In this document: positions 21,182 through 30,073 of the stretch, in pieces
Layout of the letters: the number at the start of each line of letters is the position of its first letter
Numbering within the stretch: position 1 is the stretch's first letter
Position numbers and translations under genes: made by a program
DNA from: an archaeon
GTDB lineage: Archaea > Nanobdellota > Nanobdellia > Woesearchaeales > GW2011-AR9
Assembly: GCA_018697095.1 (NCBI GenBank)
Contig: JABHSG010000001.1
Coordinates: 62,001-126,000 of the forward strand
Length of the DNA: 64,000 nucleotides
Direction of reading: 5' to 3'
Notes under the pieces: generated by a model
Databases searched by the model: none
Told to the model about the DNA's origin: nothing
What the model saw: the letters and a program-made list of their open reading frames with translations, nothing else

Positions 21182-21988
21182 TTATTTAAATCCACGAACT
21201 GGACTATGACTTAATAATGCATTAGAATTAAGCATAAGCCCTTTTTTAGAAGCAATACATTGAACTCCAGTTGCTTCGCTAAGTTCTCTACACATTATAA
21301 TTGGATCATATTTCAAAGCGCCTAAATCAAAGCCATTTAAAATCGCCATTTTTGGTTTTACAGATAACAATAGTTGTTTTGCGTCTTCCAAACTAAGGCT
21401 TTTCATATTTTCATCTTCGCGCACATTACTTGGCAAATCAAAAATAAGCATATCACAACCTTCCAAGTCTTCAAGTAATTCTTTTGTGAGTAAAGTTTTA
21501 CCAATATATCCAAGTAAAAATTTCGGAAAAAATAATTTGTATCCAAGTGCATCGTTATCGTTACTATCAACACGCACAGGATGAACTTCACATAAACTAA
21601 TTCCTACTTTGTTTCCTGGTTTAAGTACTACGAGCTTATCAAGCCTATCACGCTGCAATAAACGCAAACTAGCATCGCTCTCATCATTACCATTTACAAC
21701 ACTACTTGCAGCAACAAGAAGACCTCGCCGCTCAATTCCAGAATAAGTCATTGTATCAATTAATAAGCTTAAATCGTGAGTTTTGATCAAATCACTTGTT
21801 GAAGCCAAAAAAACAGTTGTCTGTTTAGGATTAATTCCAGCCTGAAGTGCAGAAAATAGTGCGCCAGGACCTGGATCCATATGAAATTGTACTCCATCGA
21901 ATTGTAATACGAGCCCTCCAGCACTATAGCCTCCGCGCGCAAGCACATTGCTTGACCCAGCTGATCCTAAAAAAATTATCTTTACCAT
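21182..21988 (-). CDS. Metallo-beta-lactamase-fold protein, apparently degenerate metal site
   Basis: IIFLGSAGSSNVLARGGYSAGGLVLQFDGVQFHMDPGPGAL; the HxHxDH position reads STSDLIKTHDLSLLI. Confidence 0.65.
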   Translation of the reverse strand: MVKIIFLGSAGSSNVLARGGYSAGGLVLQFDGVQFHMDPGPGALFSALQAGINPKQTTVFLASTSDLIKTHDLSLLIDTMTYSGIERRGLLVAASSVVNGNDESDASLRLLQRDRLDKLVVLKPGNKVGISLCEVHPVRVDSNDNDALGYKLFFPKFLLGYIGKTLLTKELLEDLEGCDMLIFDLPSNVREDENMKSLSLEDAKQLLLSVKPKMAILNGFDLGALKYDPIIMCRELSEATGVQCIASKKGLMLNSNALLSHSPVRGFK

Positions 21989-22157
21989 AAATTCATCAAA
22001 CTCTTTCTTTTCAAAATATTTTGCTCAAAATTCCTTAATAAAGATTATTGTACTCCATTGTAGTTCATTGCACCAAAGTGAGCTAATTACAAGGTTTTAT
22101 CCTTGCTTCTCCCATAAGCTTTTTATAACTCCTAGCAAAAACTAAGCTATTCAAAAT

Positions 22158-22233
22158 GGTGGCCGTAGTGTAACGGTTAACATTCAAGCCTGTGGAGCTT
22201 GAGATGGGGGTTCGATTCCCCCCGGCTGCCCCA
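22158..22233 (+). tRNA. tRNA-His (GTG), CCA encoded
   Basis: Acceptor GTGGCCG/CGGCTGC with G-1:C73 and CCA; anticodon arm CAAGC-CTGTGGA-GCTTG; T-arm GGGGGTTCGATTCCCCC. Confidence 0.93.
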
Positions 22234-22254
22234 TTTTATTCTAAATTCTTCTCG

Positions 22255-22354
22255 TAATCACTCTATTCCACAATTAATCACATTTTTTCTCATGATTTTC
22301 CAATTAACCACTCTTTTCCGCAATTAATCACTTATTCCACTAATAATCCAAAAG
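22255..22354. repeat. Degenerate tandem repeat, unit about 20 nt (TAAYCACTCTNTTCCRCAAT)
   Basis: Copies at 22255, 22275 (expanded to 30 nt), 22305, 22325 and a truncated copy at 22344. Confidence 0.6.
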
Positions 22355-22407
22355 ATCCATTATCTTTATGTCAAGACCAATATATACTTCAGAGCACCAC
22401 CATTCTC

Positions 22408-22500
22408 ATGGCAACTAGAAAAGGAAATAATAAGAAAACCAAACCACTAATCCCCCTAAAATCTCCCCGCTCTAGTCGGTATCGCAAATGGGCCCATTAA
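22408..22500 (+). CDS. Candidate leaderless small ORF, 30 aa, strongly basic
   Basis: MATRKGNNKKTKPLIPLKSPRSSRYRKWAH*; TATATAC at 22381-22387 places a TSS at or near the ATG. Confidence 0.45.
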   Translation: MATRKGNNKKTKPLIPLKSPRSSRYRKWAH

Positions 22501-22519
22501 TACAAAACATAAAATTACT

Positions 22520-22747
22520 ATGTTAGGGATTTCCAATATACTATTATCAAATATCTTAAATATCGATTTTAGTATTAGCGCATCACAAAAAGCAATTGTA
22601 ATCACCATTGCGATACTTTTAGAATGCTTTATTCTTTTTCATTTGGTACAAAGGAACCATTGGTTCCTTGCACAAGAAAGATTTACTCTTTTTATACAAG
22701 AGATTTTAATTCAAAGTTCTAAGCATCTTAAATTCAAGATATATTAA
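22520..22747 (+). CDS. Possible small membrane protein (weak)
   Basis: 75-aa ORF with one hydrophobic stretch; no clear promoter. Confidence 0.25.
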   Translation: MLGISNILLSNILNIDFSISASQKAIVITIAILLECFILFHLVQRNHWFLAQERFTLFIQEILIQSSKHLKFKIY

Positions 22748-22796
22748 TAAAGAATTAAAACAAAGTATAAACACTCAATATAAAGGCAAACCAACC

Positions 22797-24128
22797 ATGG
22801 CAAAACTACAACTAGCAAAAGGAGCACGCGATATTCCTCCAGAGATTAAACTAATCAAAAACGAAGTAATAAACAAACTTCAAACTAGTTTCGAGCGTTA
22901 CGGGTTTTCTCCAATTGAAACACCAATATTAGAACGCATGGAAACTCTAAATGCCAAGTTCGCAGCAGGTGAAGCCAGCGACGCACTTTCTGAAATTTTC
23001 AATGTTACAGACAACGCAAATAGAGCCTTAGCTTTAAGATTCGATCTTACAGTTCCGTTTGCAAGATACGTAGCAATGAACAAAGGAATGAAAATGCCAA
23101 TCAAACGTTATGAAATTGGCAGAGTTTACCGTGATGGCCCAATTAAACTTGGACGTTACCGAGAATTTTGGCAATCTGATTGTGACATTGTTGGAACTAA
23201 AAGTATGTTAGCTGAAGCTGAACTACTTGCTATTGCTCAAAATTTCTTCAAATCAATTAACGTAGACACAGTCATCAAAGTAAACAACCGTAAAGTCCTA
23301 ACTGGAATTTTAAAACAAGTAGGCATAGAAACAAAAAAAGAAATCGAATCAGCAATAATTAGTATTGATAAGTTAGATAAAATCCAAATCAGTGGAGTTA
23401 CAAAAGAACTTCTTGAAAAAGGTTTCAATGAAGAACAAACAAACAAATTATTCCAAATTATAAAACCAGGAATCACAATTAAGCAACTTAAAGACAAATT
23501 AGGTTACCCTGAAGCAATGCAAGGTCTAAAGGAATTGGAAGAACTTTTTTCTTACTTAAAATCACAAGGAACAAACTCTGCAGTTTTTGATATTTCACTT
23601 GCTCGTGGACTTGCATATTACACTGGAACTGTTTTTGAGGCATTTGACAAAGATCCTAGTGGCCCAGTTAAATCCAGCCTTTGTGGTGGTGGCAGATACG
23701 ATGATATGATTGGCGGTTTCCAAGGAGGGAACCAAATAGTGCCAGCAGTTGGAATCAGTTTTGGTATAGAACCAACAATTGATATTTTAAAAAGTCAAAA
23801 ACAAAAAGGCGACAAGAATAAGCCACTTGCAAAATCTCCAGCACAGCTCTACATCATCCCAATAGGTGACGAAGCAGTCACAAATAAATGTCTTGAAATT
23901 GCTAGTGAATTTCGTGAAGCTGATATTAACGTAGCATTCTCCATTGGAAAAAAAGGTGTCTCTAAAAATCTTGACTATGCAAATTACCAAGGAATTCCAT
24001 TTGTAGCAATCATTGGAAAAAACGAACTAGAGACAGATAAAATATCACTCAAGAATATGTTTACTGGCGATGAACAAAAAATCAGTGTTGAGGAAGCTGT
24101 GTTATTACTAGAAAAATCAAAAAATTAA
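22797..24128 (+). CDS. hisS: Histidyl-tRNA synthetase
   Basis: ALRFDLTVPFARYVA, RYEIGRVYRDGPIKLGRYREFWQSDCDIVG, GLAYYTGTVFE. Confidence 0.95.
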   Translation: MAKLQLAKGARDIPPEIKLIKNEVINKLQTSFERYGFSPIETPILERMETLNAKFAAGEASDALSEIFNVTDNANRALALRFDLTVPFARYVAMNKGMKMPIKRYEIGRVYRDGPIKLGRYREFWQSDCDIVGTKSMLAEAELLAIAQNFFKSINVDTVIKVNNRKVLTGILKQVGIETKKEIESAIISIDKLDKIQISGVTKELLEKGFNEEQTNKLFQIIKPGITIKQLKDKLGYPEAMQGLKELEELFSYLKSQGTNSAVFDISLARGLAYYTGTVFEAFDKDPSGPVKSSLCGGGRYDDMIGGFQGGNQIVPAVGISFGIEPTIDILKSQKQKGDKNKPLAKSPAQLYIIPIGDEAVTNKCLEIASEFREADINVAFSIGKKGVSKNLDYANYQGIPFVAIIGKNELETDKISLKNMFTGDEQKISVEEAVLLLEKSKN

Positions 24129-24145
24129 AACTAAATTTTTTTTAA

Positions 24146-24496
24146 TTAAGGTACATTTGAGTTAGGAGTATCACTGCCTTCAGATCCAAAATGATATTGT
24201 CCAAGTAACCCGAGTAAACCAAGTGCAGATCCTTCAAACATAGCACTCAATGCCAACCCAAAGTTATCATCATACCCATATGTTGCAATATAAGTACAAG
24301 CTGCAGCAGCAATTAAATCTCCTACAACAAATGCAGCAGAAGATACATGATACATGTGATCTCTAAAATGATCACTAATAACACCCTCTAATTGAGAATC
24401 AGCTGGAACTTGGTCAACTAAGTGATTACTGTGACCACTAGTTAAACCCCCTAAATCAGAGCCTTCACTTCTATCAATATAACTATCTTCATGCAT
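24146..24496 (-). CDS. Small membrane protein, unknown
   Basis: 116-aa ORF with hydrophobic segments. Confidence 0.5.
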   Translation of the reverse strand: MHEDSYIDRSEGSDLGGLTSGHSNHLVDQVPADSQLEGVISDHFRDHMYHVSSAAFVVGDLIAAAACTYIATYGYDDNFGLALSAMFEGSALGLLGLLGQYHFGSEGSDTPNSNVP

Positions 24497-24548
24497 CTCC
24501 CTCTTGCCAAGCGATTGCTTTAAAAATCATTCGATTAAACCATACTAA

Positions 24549-24770
24549 ATGGAAGAAAAAACAAATGCTCACGATATCAAAGAATCTACAAAAAATGTTC
24601 CTAAACATCCAATTTCAACAAACAAGAAGGTTCTAAGTATCATTGTTGCAGCAGTTGTAATTCTTAATCTGGTTCTTTTCTCCTTTCATGTCTATGGTAC
24701 AGGGCCATTTTGGATAGTCTTAGTGAGTGGAGCACTACTTGCTTATTTAGTAGTTCCAAAACTAAAATAG
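24549..24770 (+). CDS. Small two-TM membrane protein
   Basis: 73-aa ORF with two hydrophobic segments. Confidence 0.5.
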   Translation: MEEKTNAHDIKESTKNVPKHPISTNKKVLSIIVAAVVILNLVLFSFHVYGTGPFWIVLVSGALLAYLVVPKLK

Positions 24771-24775
24771 AAAAA

Positions 24776-26023
24776 CTAACTTTCTTTCAGAATTAATTCT
24801 ACAACGCCTTCCATGTGATTGGTCTGCGGAAACAAGTCAAGCATTGCCACTGATTTTTTTACATAACCTGCAGCTTCAAATTTCAGTAACTCTTTACTAA
24901 GCTGCTTTGGATTACAACTAATATACACAATTCTTGATGGCATTAGTTCAAGTAGGCGACGTATAGCTTTAGGAGTCATTCCTGAGCGTGGTGGATCACA
25001 AACAACAAACAATTTCTTAGCATTCGACCTATCACTGTGTTTCAAAATATCAAGTGGAACTTTATTACGTAGTTGTTTAGCTTCAGACACATAAGCACTA
25101 ACCTTCCCACTTAATTCATTAGCAATAATATTTTTTTGAGCAATTTCAATCGAAGGCGCAAAACTCTCAACTACAAACACCTTATCAAATAAATCAGCCA
25201 GAGCAATTCCAAAGGTACCAACACCACCATACAAATCTAGTAGCTCCACATCCTTCGCCTCAAACCCACCTTCAATATCTACAAATAAACTCCTAACATA
25301 CTTAATCATTTTTTCAGCCATATTTGGGTTGTTTTGAAAAAATCCCTGAATAGAATAATAATATTTATGCCCACATAATTCCTCAAGCAAAAACTCTGAT
25401 CCTTTAACAACAAAATATTCAGTACTAATACTCATATCTCTTTTACGATCAACATAAGTTATCAAAACATTCTTAGCGCTACACAAATTACTTGAAGCAT
25501 AAGTTTTAACTTTCTCAACTGCTTCAGCCAAACGACTACTATCACTATTCAAAACAAATGAAAGTGATGAATCGCCACTTTTTGTAATCCGTACAACAAC
25601 GTATTTGAAACTTCCACGTTGTTTATGTAAGTCAAAATTATCTATTCCACTTGGGTCAAAAAACTTCTCTCTAACTTCATTCAATAATTTATTTACTGCA
25701 AGCATAGAGATATCACATTTATCAATATCAACAATTTTGTCCCACTGCCCTTTTTTACGAAATCCAAGCCCTTTTGCATGAACAATAAAATCCATTCGAT
25801 TACGATAATTAAAATCATCTCCACTAAATACCTTGATTTCAGAAGCATCAATTCCAACATATCGTGCAAGTAGGTCTTTTTTATTAGAAACTTGTACAGA
25901 ATAATCAATATGTTGCGATCTGCACCCACCACATTTACCAAAGTACTCACAGCGCGGTTCTACGGTAACTCCAGAATCACCAGATTCTTTCTTTTCCTCA
26001 GCAACAATTGCTTCTTGATCCAT
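24776..26023 (-). CDS. TrmA/RumA-family RNA (uracil-5-)-methyltransferase
   Basis: CEYFGKCGGC Fe-S cysteines, LLDLYGGVGTFGIALA, CDPPRSGM, YISCNPKQLSKEL. Confidence 0.92.
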   Translation of the reverse strand: MDQEAIVAEEKKESGDSGVTVEPRCEYFGKCGGCRSQHIDYSVQVSNKKDLLARYVGIDASEIKVFSGDDFNYRNRMDFIVHAKGLGFRKKGQWDKIVDIDKCDISMLAVNKLLNEVREKFFDPSGIDNFDLHKQRGSFKYVVVRITKSGDSSLSFVLNSDSSRLAEAVEKVKTYASSNLCSAKNVLITYVDRKRDMSISTEYFVVKGSEFLLEELCGHKYYYSIQGFFQNNPNMAEKMIKYVRSLFVDIEGGFEAKDVELLDLYGGVGTFGIALADLFDKVFVVESFAPSIEIAQKNIIANELSGKVSAYVSEAKQLRNKVPLDILKHSDRSNAKKLFVVCDPPRSGMTPKAIRRLLELMPSRIVYISCNPKQLSKELLKFEAAGYVKKSVAMLDLFPQTNHMEGVVELILKES

Positions 26024-26077
26024 AAACTAAAAATCAAAGTCCTACTTTAAGAAACTAACCTAAAAAACAACTAAATT

Positions 26078-27031
26078 CTACCATAAATCATCTGGATGCC
26101 TAGTATAAACCTCTGCACCATCTTTAGTAACAATCATAGAATGTTCAAACTGCGCAACCATCCCACCACTTACTTCAACTAGTGGTGGATAAGATTCAAA
26201 AGACCGATTGCGACTCAATTCACGTAGAGCAAGTACAGTTGGAGTCTTTCCAAATTCTCGTGTCAACCAACGCGTAGTAAATGGTAAACCTTTTTGCGAC
26301 TTAACAAATGACAAAACTTTTTTGGCATAAGGAGACCTAGTACTAACAGAACCATTAAGCATAAAAATTGTTGATCTCCCAGCAGCTTTAATCATCCCTT
26401 GCCCATTAGTTACAAACGGTTCAATTGCAATTTGCATACCAGCCAAAACTTTCTCATTTTCTCCAGTATCAAAGCTTGGTATAGAAATTCCTGCATGAAC
26501 TTTGTAAGGTGCAAGTGTATGTCCAGACAAATTTTTGATAGTCACATAGCCAAGTTTCTCAGCTTCTACAGATTGCGCAGCACCTAATTCTGAAATTGCC
26601 ACTCCATCCTTAACCTTAGCAATAGCTGCAGTAAGTGCGTTACGTGAAGCCATAATCATGTCATGCCATTTTCCACCAGTTCCAATTCCTTCTGGTCCGC
26701 CAGGTGCACCTACTTCAATTGTCATTGCATTATCAGCAATCATCCCATCAATATGTACTCCAGTATCAATTTTAATTAACTGACCTGCTTCTGTCACTCC
26801 ACTTTCATCTTCTTCCGGACAAAAATGTGCAGCGCAAGAATCAACTGCTAATTGCGCCCATGCGATTCCCCCGCCAAGTTCTAATATACGTTTTTCACAA
26901 TAATCCATTACTTCAAGAAACGAAGTTCCAGCTTTCAAAAGTTTCAAAGCACCCTCTCGGCGCACAATAGCTGCAATCCGTCCAGCTTCTCGAAGTTTCA
27001 CTTTCTCTTCTTCATTAAGAATATGGTCCAT
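26078..27031 (-). CDS. map: Methionine aminopeptidase, type II
   Basis: AHFCPEEDESGVTEAGQLIKIDTGVHIDGMIADNA, LSGHTLAPYKVHAGISIPSF, FAIEPF-like IAIEPF. Confidence 0.93.
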   Translation of the reverse strand: MDHILNEEEKVKLREAGRIAAIVRREGALKLLKAGTSFLEVMDYCEKRILELGGGIAWAQLAVDSCAAHFCPEEDESGVTEAGQLIKIDTGVHIDGMIADNAMTIEVGAPGGPEGIGTGGKWHDMIMASRNALTAAIAKVKDGVAISELGAAQSVEAEKLGYVTIKNLSGHTLAPYKVHAGISIPSFDTGENEKVLAGMQIAIEPFVTNGQGMIKAAGRSTIFMLNGSVSTRSPYAKKVLSFVKSQKGLPFTTRWLTREFGKTPTVLALRELSRNRSFESYPPLVEVSGGMVAQFEHSMIVTKDGAEVYTRHPDDLW

Positions 27032-27155
27032 AATAAACCAATTTACAAAACATCAGTTATAAACCTTTAGTAGTCAATCTATTACTAAAATAAACTGCTA
27101 TCCAAAAAGCTCAAATGACGCAAAATATATATACCAAAAAAATATTTCTAAAAAT

Positions 27156-28268
27156 ATGGATGACGACTCACACACTCAAAAAATTCTTTTAGCAATAGTA
27201 ATTGTTGTAGCCATTATTGGACTATTCAACGCAACTGTTCTAAATCAAAATTTCACATTTTCCAATACAGGAGAAGCAGTTTACACTAATGAAGATAAAT
27301 CTTCAATCAACCAAGAAACAGAATCAATAAAAGAACTCATAAGGGTCGATTCAATTATTCCAGAAGAACCTTGTGAAGAAGATGAATATCTTTACACTTC
27401 AGACTACCTATTTGTTGATGACGACCTTGATTCTTACGGGACCACTCAAAAAGCATCAATTTGCCAAAAGATAGGTGGTGAATTTGAAATACCAGAAGGG
27501 TCCAGATACAATACTGACTGCGATGATACAGACCCAAGTATTTACCCAAATTCCAGAGAGATCGAATCAGATTCCAAGGATAACGACTGTGATGGCACAA
27601 TAGATGAGATAGAACCAAAAACAGAAATTTGTCCAAGTACACATCAATTAGTCATCTTATCAGGAGCTAAAGATTACGTAATTAAATCAGGCTGTTCAGG
27701 AGCTTTTGATGTCCAAATAAATTCAAATGACTTAACTCTTGATTGTCAAGGTGAAAAGATCACGCCAAACGTATGGGGACCAATTAGCATTAACAACCAA
27801 GAACGTATTACAATAAAAAATTGTGTGATCGGAAGTTCAACTTCTTCTCGAATCACAAAAGCAATTAATATCAGAAGAAGTAAGGACATCCATTTAGAAG
27901 ACATCACAATTTTAGGACTAACTGCTACAGGCTCTAAAGGTATATCAATTTCCGAAAGCAGAGGACAAACAAGTATTAGTAATAGTGGAATTGAAGGATT
28001 CGAATATGGGTTATATTTAGAAGACGCAAAAGACGTTTTTGTAATAAATTCTGAATTGACTGCAAATAACCATGGGATCTACGAAACAACTACTGACCCT
28101 ACATTACAAAACAATTTGCATTTATATTCAGTAATGTCATGTGCAAATATCCACAAAGATTTAACTTGTAGTAGTAGAAATGTTATGGTTTCAGGATCTG
28201 TAAATCAACTAGACAAATTAACTTGCACGCAATGGACAACAGCCAGTACTGATTCTTCCTCTTGTTAA
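27156..28268 (+). CDS. Secreted/anchored protein with MopE-like Asp/Cys motif and beta-helix repeats
   Basis: N-terminal TM; DCDDTDPSIYPNSREIESDSKDNDCDGTIDE; repeat-like NDLTLDCQG...ITIKNCVIG. Confidence 0.75.
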   Translation: MDDDSHTQKILLAIVIVVAIIGLFNATVLNQNFTFSNTGEAVYTNEDKSSINQETESIKELIRVDSIIPEEPCEEDEYLYTSDYLFVDDDLDSYGTTQKASICQKIGGEFEIPEGSRYNTDCDDTDPSIYPNSREIESDSKDNDCDGTIDEIEPKTEICPSTHQLVILSGAKDYVIKSGCSGAFDVQINSNDLTLDCQGEKITPNVWGPISINNQERITIKNCVIGSSTSSRITKAINIRRSKDIHLEDITILGLTATGSKGISISESRGQTSISNSGIEGFEYGLYLEDAKDVFVINSELTANNHGIYETTTDPTLQNNLHLYSVMSCANIHKDLTCSSRNVMVSGSVNQLDKLTCTQWTTASTDSSSC

Positions 28269-28307
28269 TTTATCTTTATTTTTTTAATTCTATTTTTCTG
28301 ATTAATA

Positions 28308-29693
28308 TTATTGTAAAAAAGATGAGATGACATCAAGAACTTCTTTTTTCTTCTCTTCAAGCAAAGCCTCACTATTAGCTTCAAGCCGTACCCTAACAAG
28401 TGGCTCTGTATTACTCTTACGAACAGATAACCACCAATGAAAATATTTCACATAAACGCCATCAATATCAAGGCGCTCTCCTCCCTCAAAAGCGCTACTT
28501 ACAGCTGCCAAAACAGAGTTAGCATCACTAACTTTCAAGTTTATTTCTTCTGACCCAAAATATTTTCTAAATGGCAAGATCAATTCAGACAACTTTTTCC
28601 CAGTTTTAGTCATTATATTCAAAACTTTAATTGCAGCGTAAAGGCCATCATCAATTGCATAATGATCAGAAAACATAATATGCCCAGATAACTCTCCCGC
28701 AATAATTCCACCATCATAGATTAATTTTTCTTTGTAAAATGGGTTTCCTACTCGCATAACTATTGGTTCTCCACCATTTGAACTAACAACTTCACTAACA
28801 ACTTTACTCATTCGTAAATCAAAATAAACCTTCTCTTTCAAATCACCAAGGTCTTCTGCTAAATTAGCCAATTCATGTTTAGCAAGTAATGCTAAAATCA
28901 AATCAGGCATCACAATTTTTCCAATTTCATCAACAAAGTAAGCACGGTCACCATCTCCATCAAAAAAAATCCCAATATCCCCACCAATCTCCAATACTGC
29001 CGCTTGCAGATCTGACAAATTTTCCAAGTCATGTGGATTCGCTGGATGGTTTGGAAAATTTCCATCAGGTTCAGCATACATATGTACAACCTTAGCACTG
29101 CTTTGATCAAAAAATGGTTTAGCTGTAATACTTCCAACACCATTACCATAATCACAAATAATTTTGAATCCAGAATATTCAAGTGCTGTGTCTTTACACT
29201 TTTGAATATATGCAAAACGTGCTTTAAGCTCATTAATTTCTCCTTTATTTTCAGCCAGGCTAATATTCGAAAGCTCACCTGAAATTGCCAAATCACGTAT
29301 TTTCTCAAGTCCTCCACCTAGATACAATTGTAAGGAACGAGATTTCATTAGTTTTATTCCATTATACTCCTTTGGACAATGACTAGCAGTAATCATCGCC
29401 CCCCCATCAAGGCCTAATTCAGAAAGTACAAAATTCAATGTAGGAGTTGTACAAAGTCCAAGTAAAATAACTTCGCATCCTTGGTCTGTAGCTCCACGAA
29501 TAAACTCAGAAGATATTGGTCCACTACTTTCACGCATATCGTAACCAACAACTATTTTTTTAGCAGATAAGCTAATCACTTGTGCTCGGCCAATTTTATA
29601 AGCAAGTGCTGGCGTTAAAACCTCGCTGTATATCCCACGAACATCATAAGTTCGAAAAGCATCACCCTCATTACCACTCTGCATAAGCCTCAA
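28308..29693 (-). CDS. Phosphomannomutase/phosphoglucomutase
   Basis: FRTYDVRGIY, ITASHCPKEYNGIK active-site Ser, FDGDGDRAYFVDE, RKSNTEPLVRVRLEA. Confidence 0.93.
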   Translation of the reverse strand: MRLMQSGNEGDAFRTYDVRGIYSEVLTPALAYKIGRAQVISLSAKKIVVGYDMRESSGPISSEFIRGATDQGCEVILLGLCTTPTLNFVLSELGLDGGAMITASHCPKEYNGIKLMKSRSLQLYLGGGLEKIRDLAISGELSNISLAENKGEINELKARFAYIQKCKDTALEYSGFKIICDYGNGVGSITAKPFFDQSSAKVVHMYAEPDGNFPNHPANPHDLENLSDLQAAVLEIGGDIGIFFDGDGDRAYFVDEIGKIVMPDLILALLAKHELANLAEDLGDLKEKVYFDLRMSKVVSEVVSSNGGEPIVMRVGNPFYKEKLIYDGGIIAGELSGHIMFSDHYAIDDGLYAAIKVLNIMTKTGKKLSELILPFRKYFGSEEINLKVSDANSVLAAVSSAFEGGERLDIDGVYVKYFHWWLSVRKSNTEPLVRVRLEANSEALLEEKKKEVLDVISSFLQ

Positions 29694-29768
29694 AAGCCAA
29701 TTATCCTATAAAAACGCACTGGAATAACAAACAAAAGCTTTATAAATAACCCACGATCATAGCTCAAT

Positions 29769-29878
29769 GGACGGCCATAGGGGAAGGGATCACCTAGTTC
29801 CATTTCGAACCTAGAAGTTAAGACTTCCTCCGTTCCAAGTTGTACTGTATTTTATACGGGAACCTTGGAAAGCTGTCT
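29769..29878 (+). rRNA. 5S rRNA
   Basis: GGACGGCCATAGGGGAAGGGATCACCTAGTTCCATTTCGAACCTAGAAGTTAAG...; terminal helix GGACGGC/GCTGTCT; CTTTATAAA about 26 nt upstream; T-rich terminator. Confidence 0.9.
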
Positions 29879-29904
29879 TTCTTTTTTTCTTAATTTAGTT
29901 TTAA

Positions 29905-29990
29905 TTATTCCTTGCAAGACTAAGCACAGCGCAAGTCTGCTCGTATGTCAACCGGACGTGACAGTTGTTGTGAAAGCTGTCTTTCTTTTT
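29905..29990 (+). ncRNA. Candidate structured ncRNA sharing the 5S 3'-end/terminator sequence
   Basis: GAAAGCTGTCTTTCTTTTTTTCTTAA repeated exactly at 29868-29893 and 29972-29997; hairpins AGACT/AGTCT, TGTCA/TGACA and GACAG/CTGTC in between. Confidence 0.4.
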
Positions 29991-30073
29991 TTCTTAACTT
30001 ATCTTTAAAATATTTATTAACAAGATTCTCTCATTGCACAACGCTTTTAAACAAATTCTAAGAGTTCACCATT

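Noticed and set aside
22255-22354. Possible CRISPR array
   Set aside because: Units are about 20 nt, degenerate and head-to-tail with no unique spacers, and no cas genes are seen.
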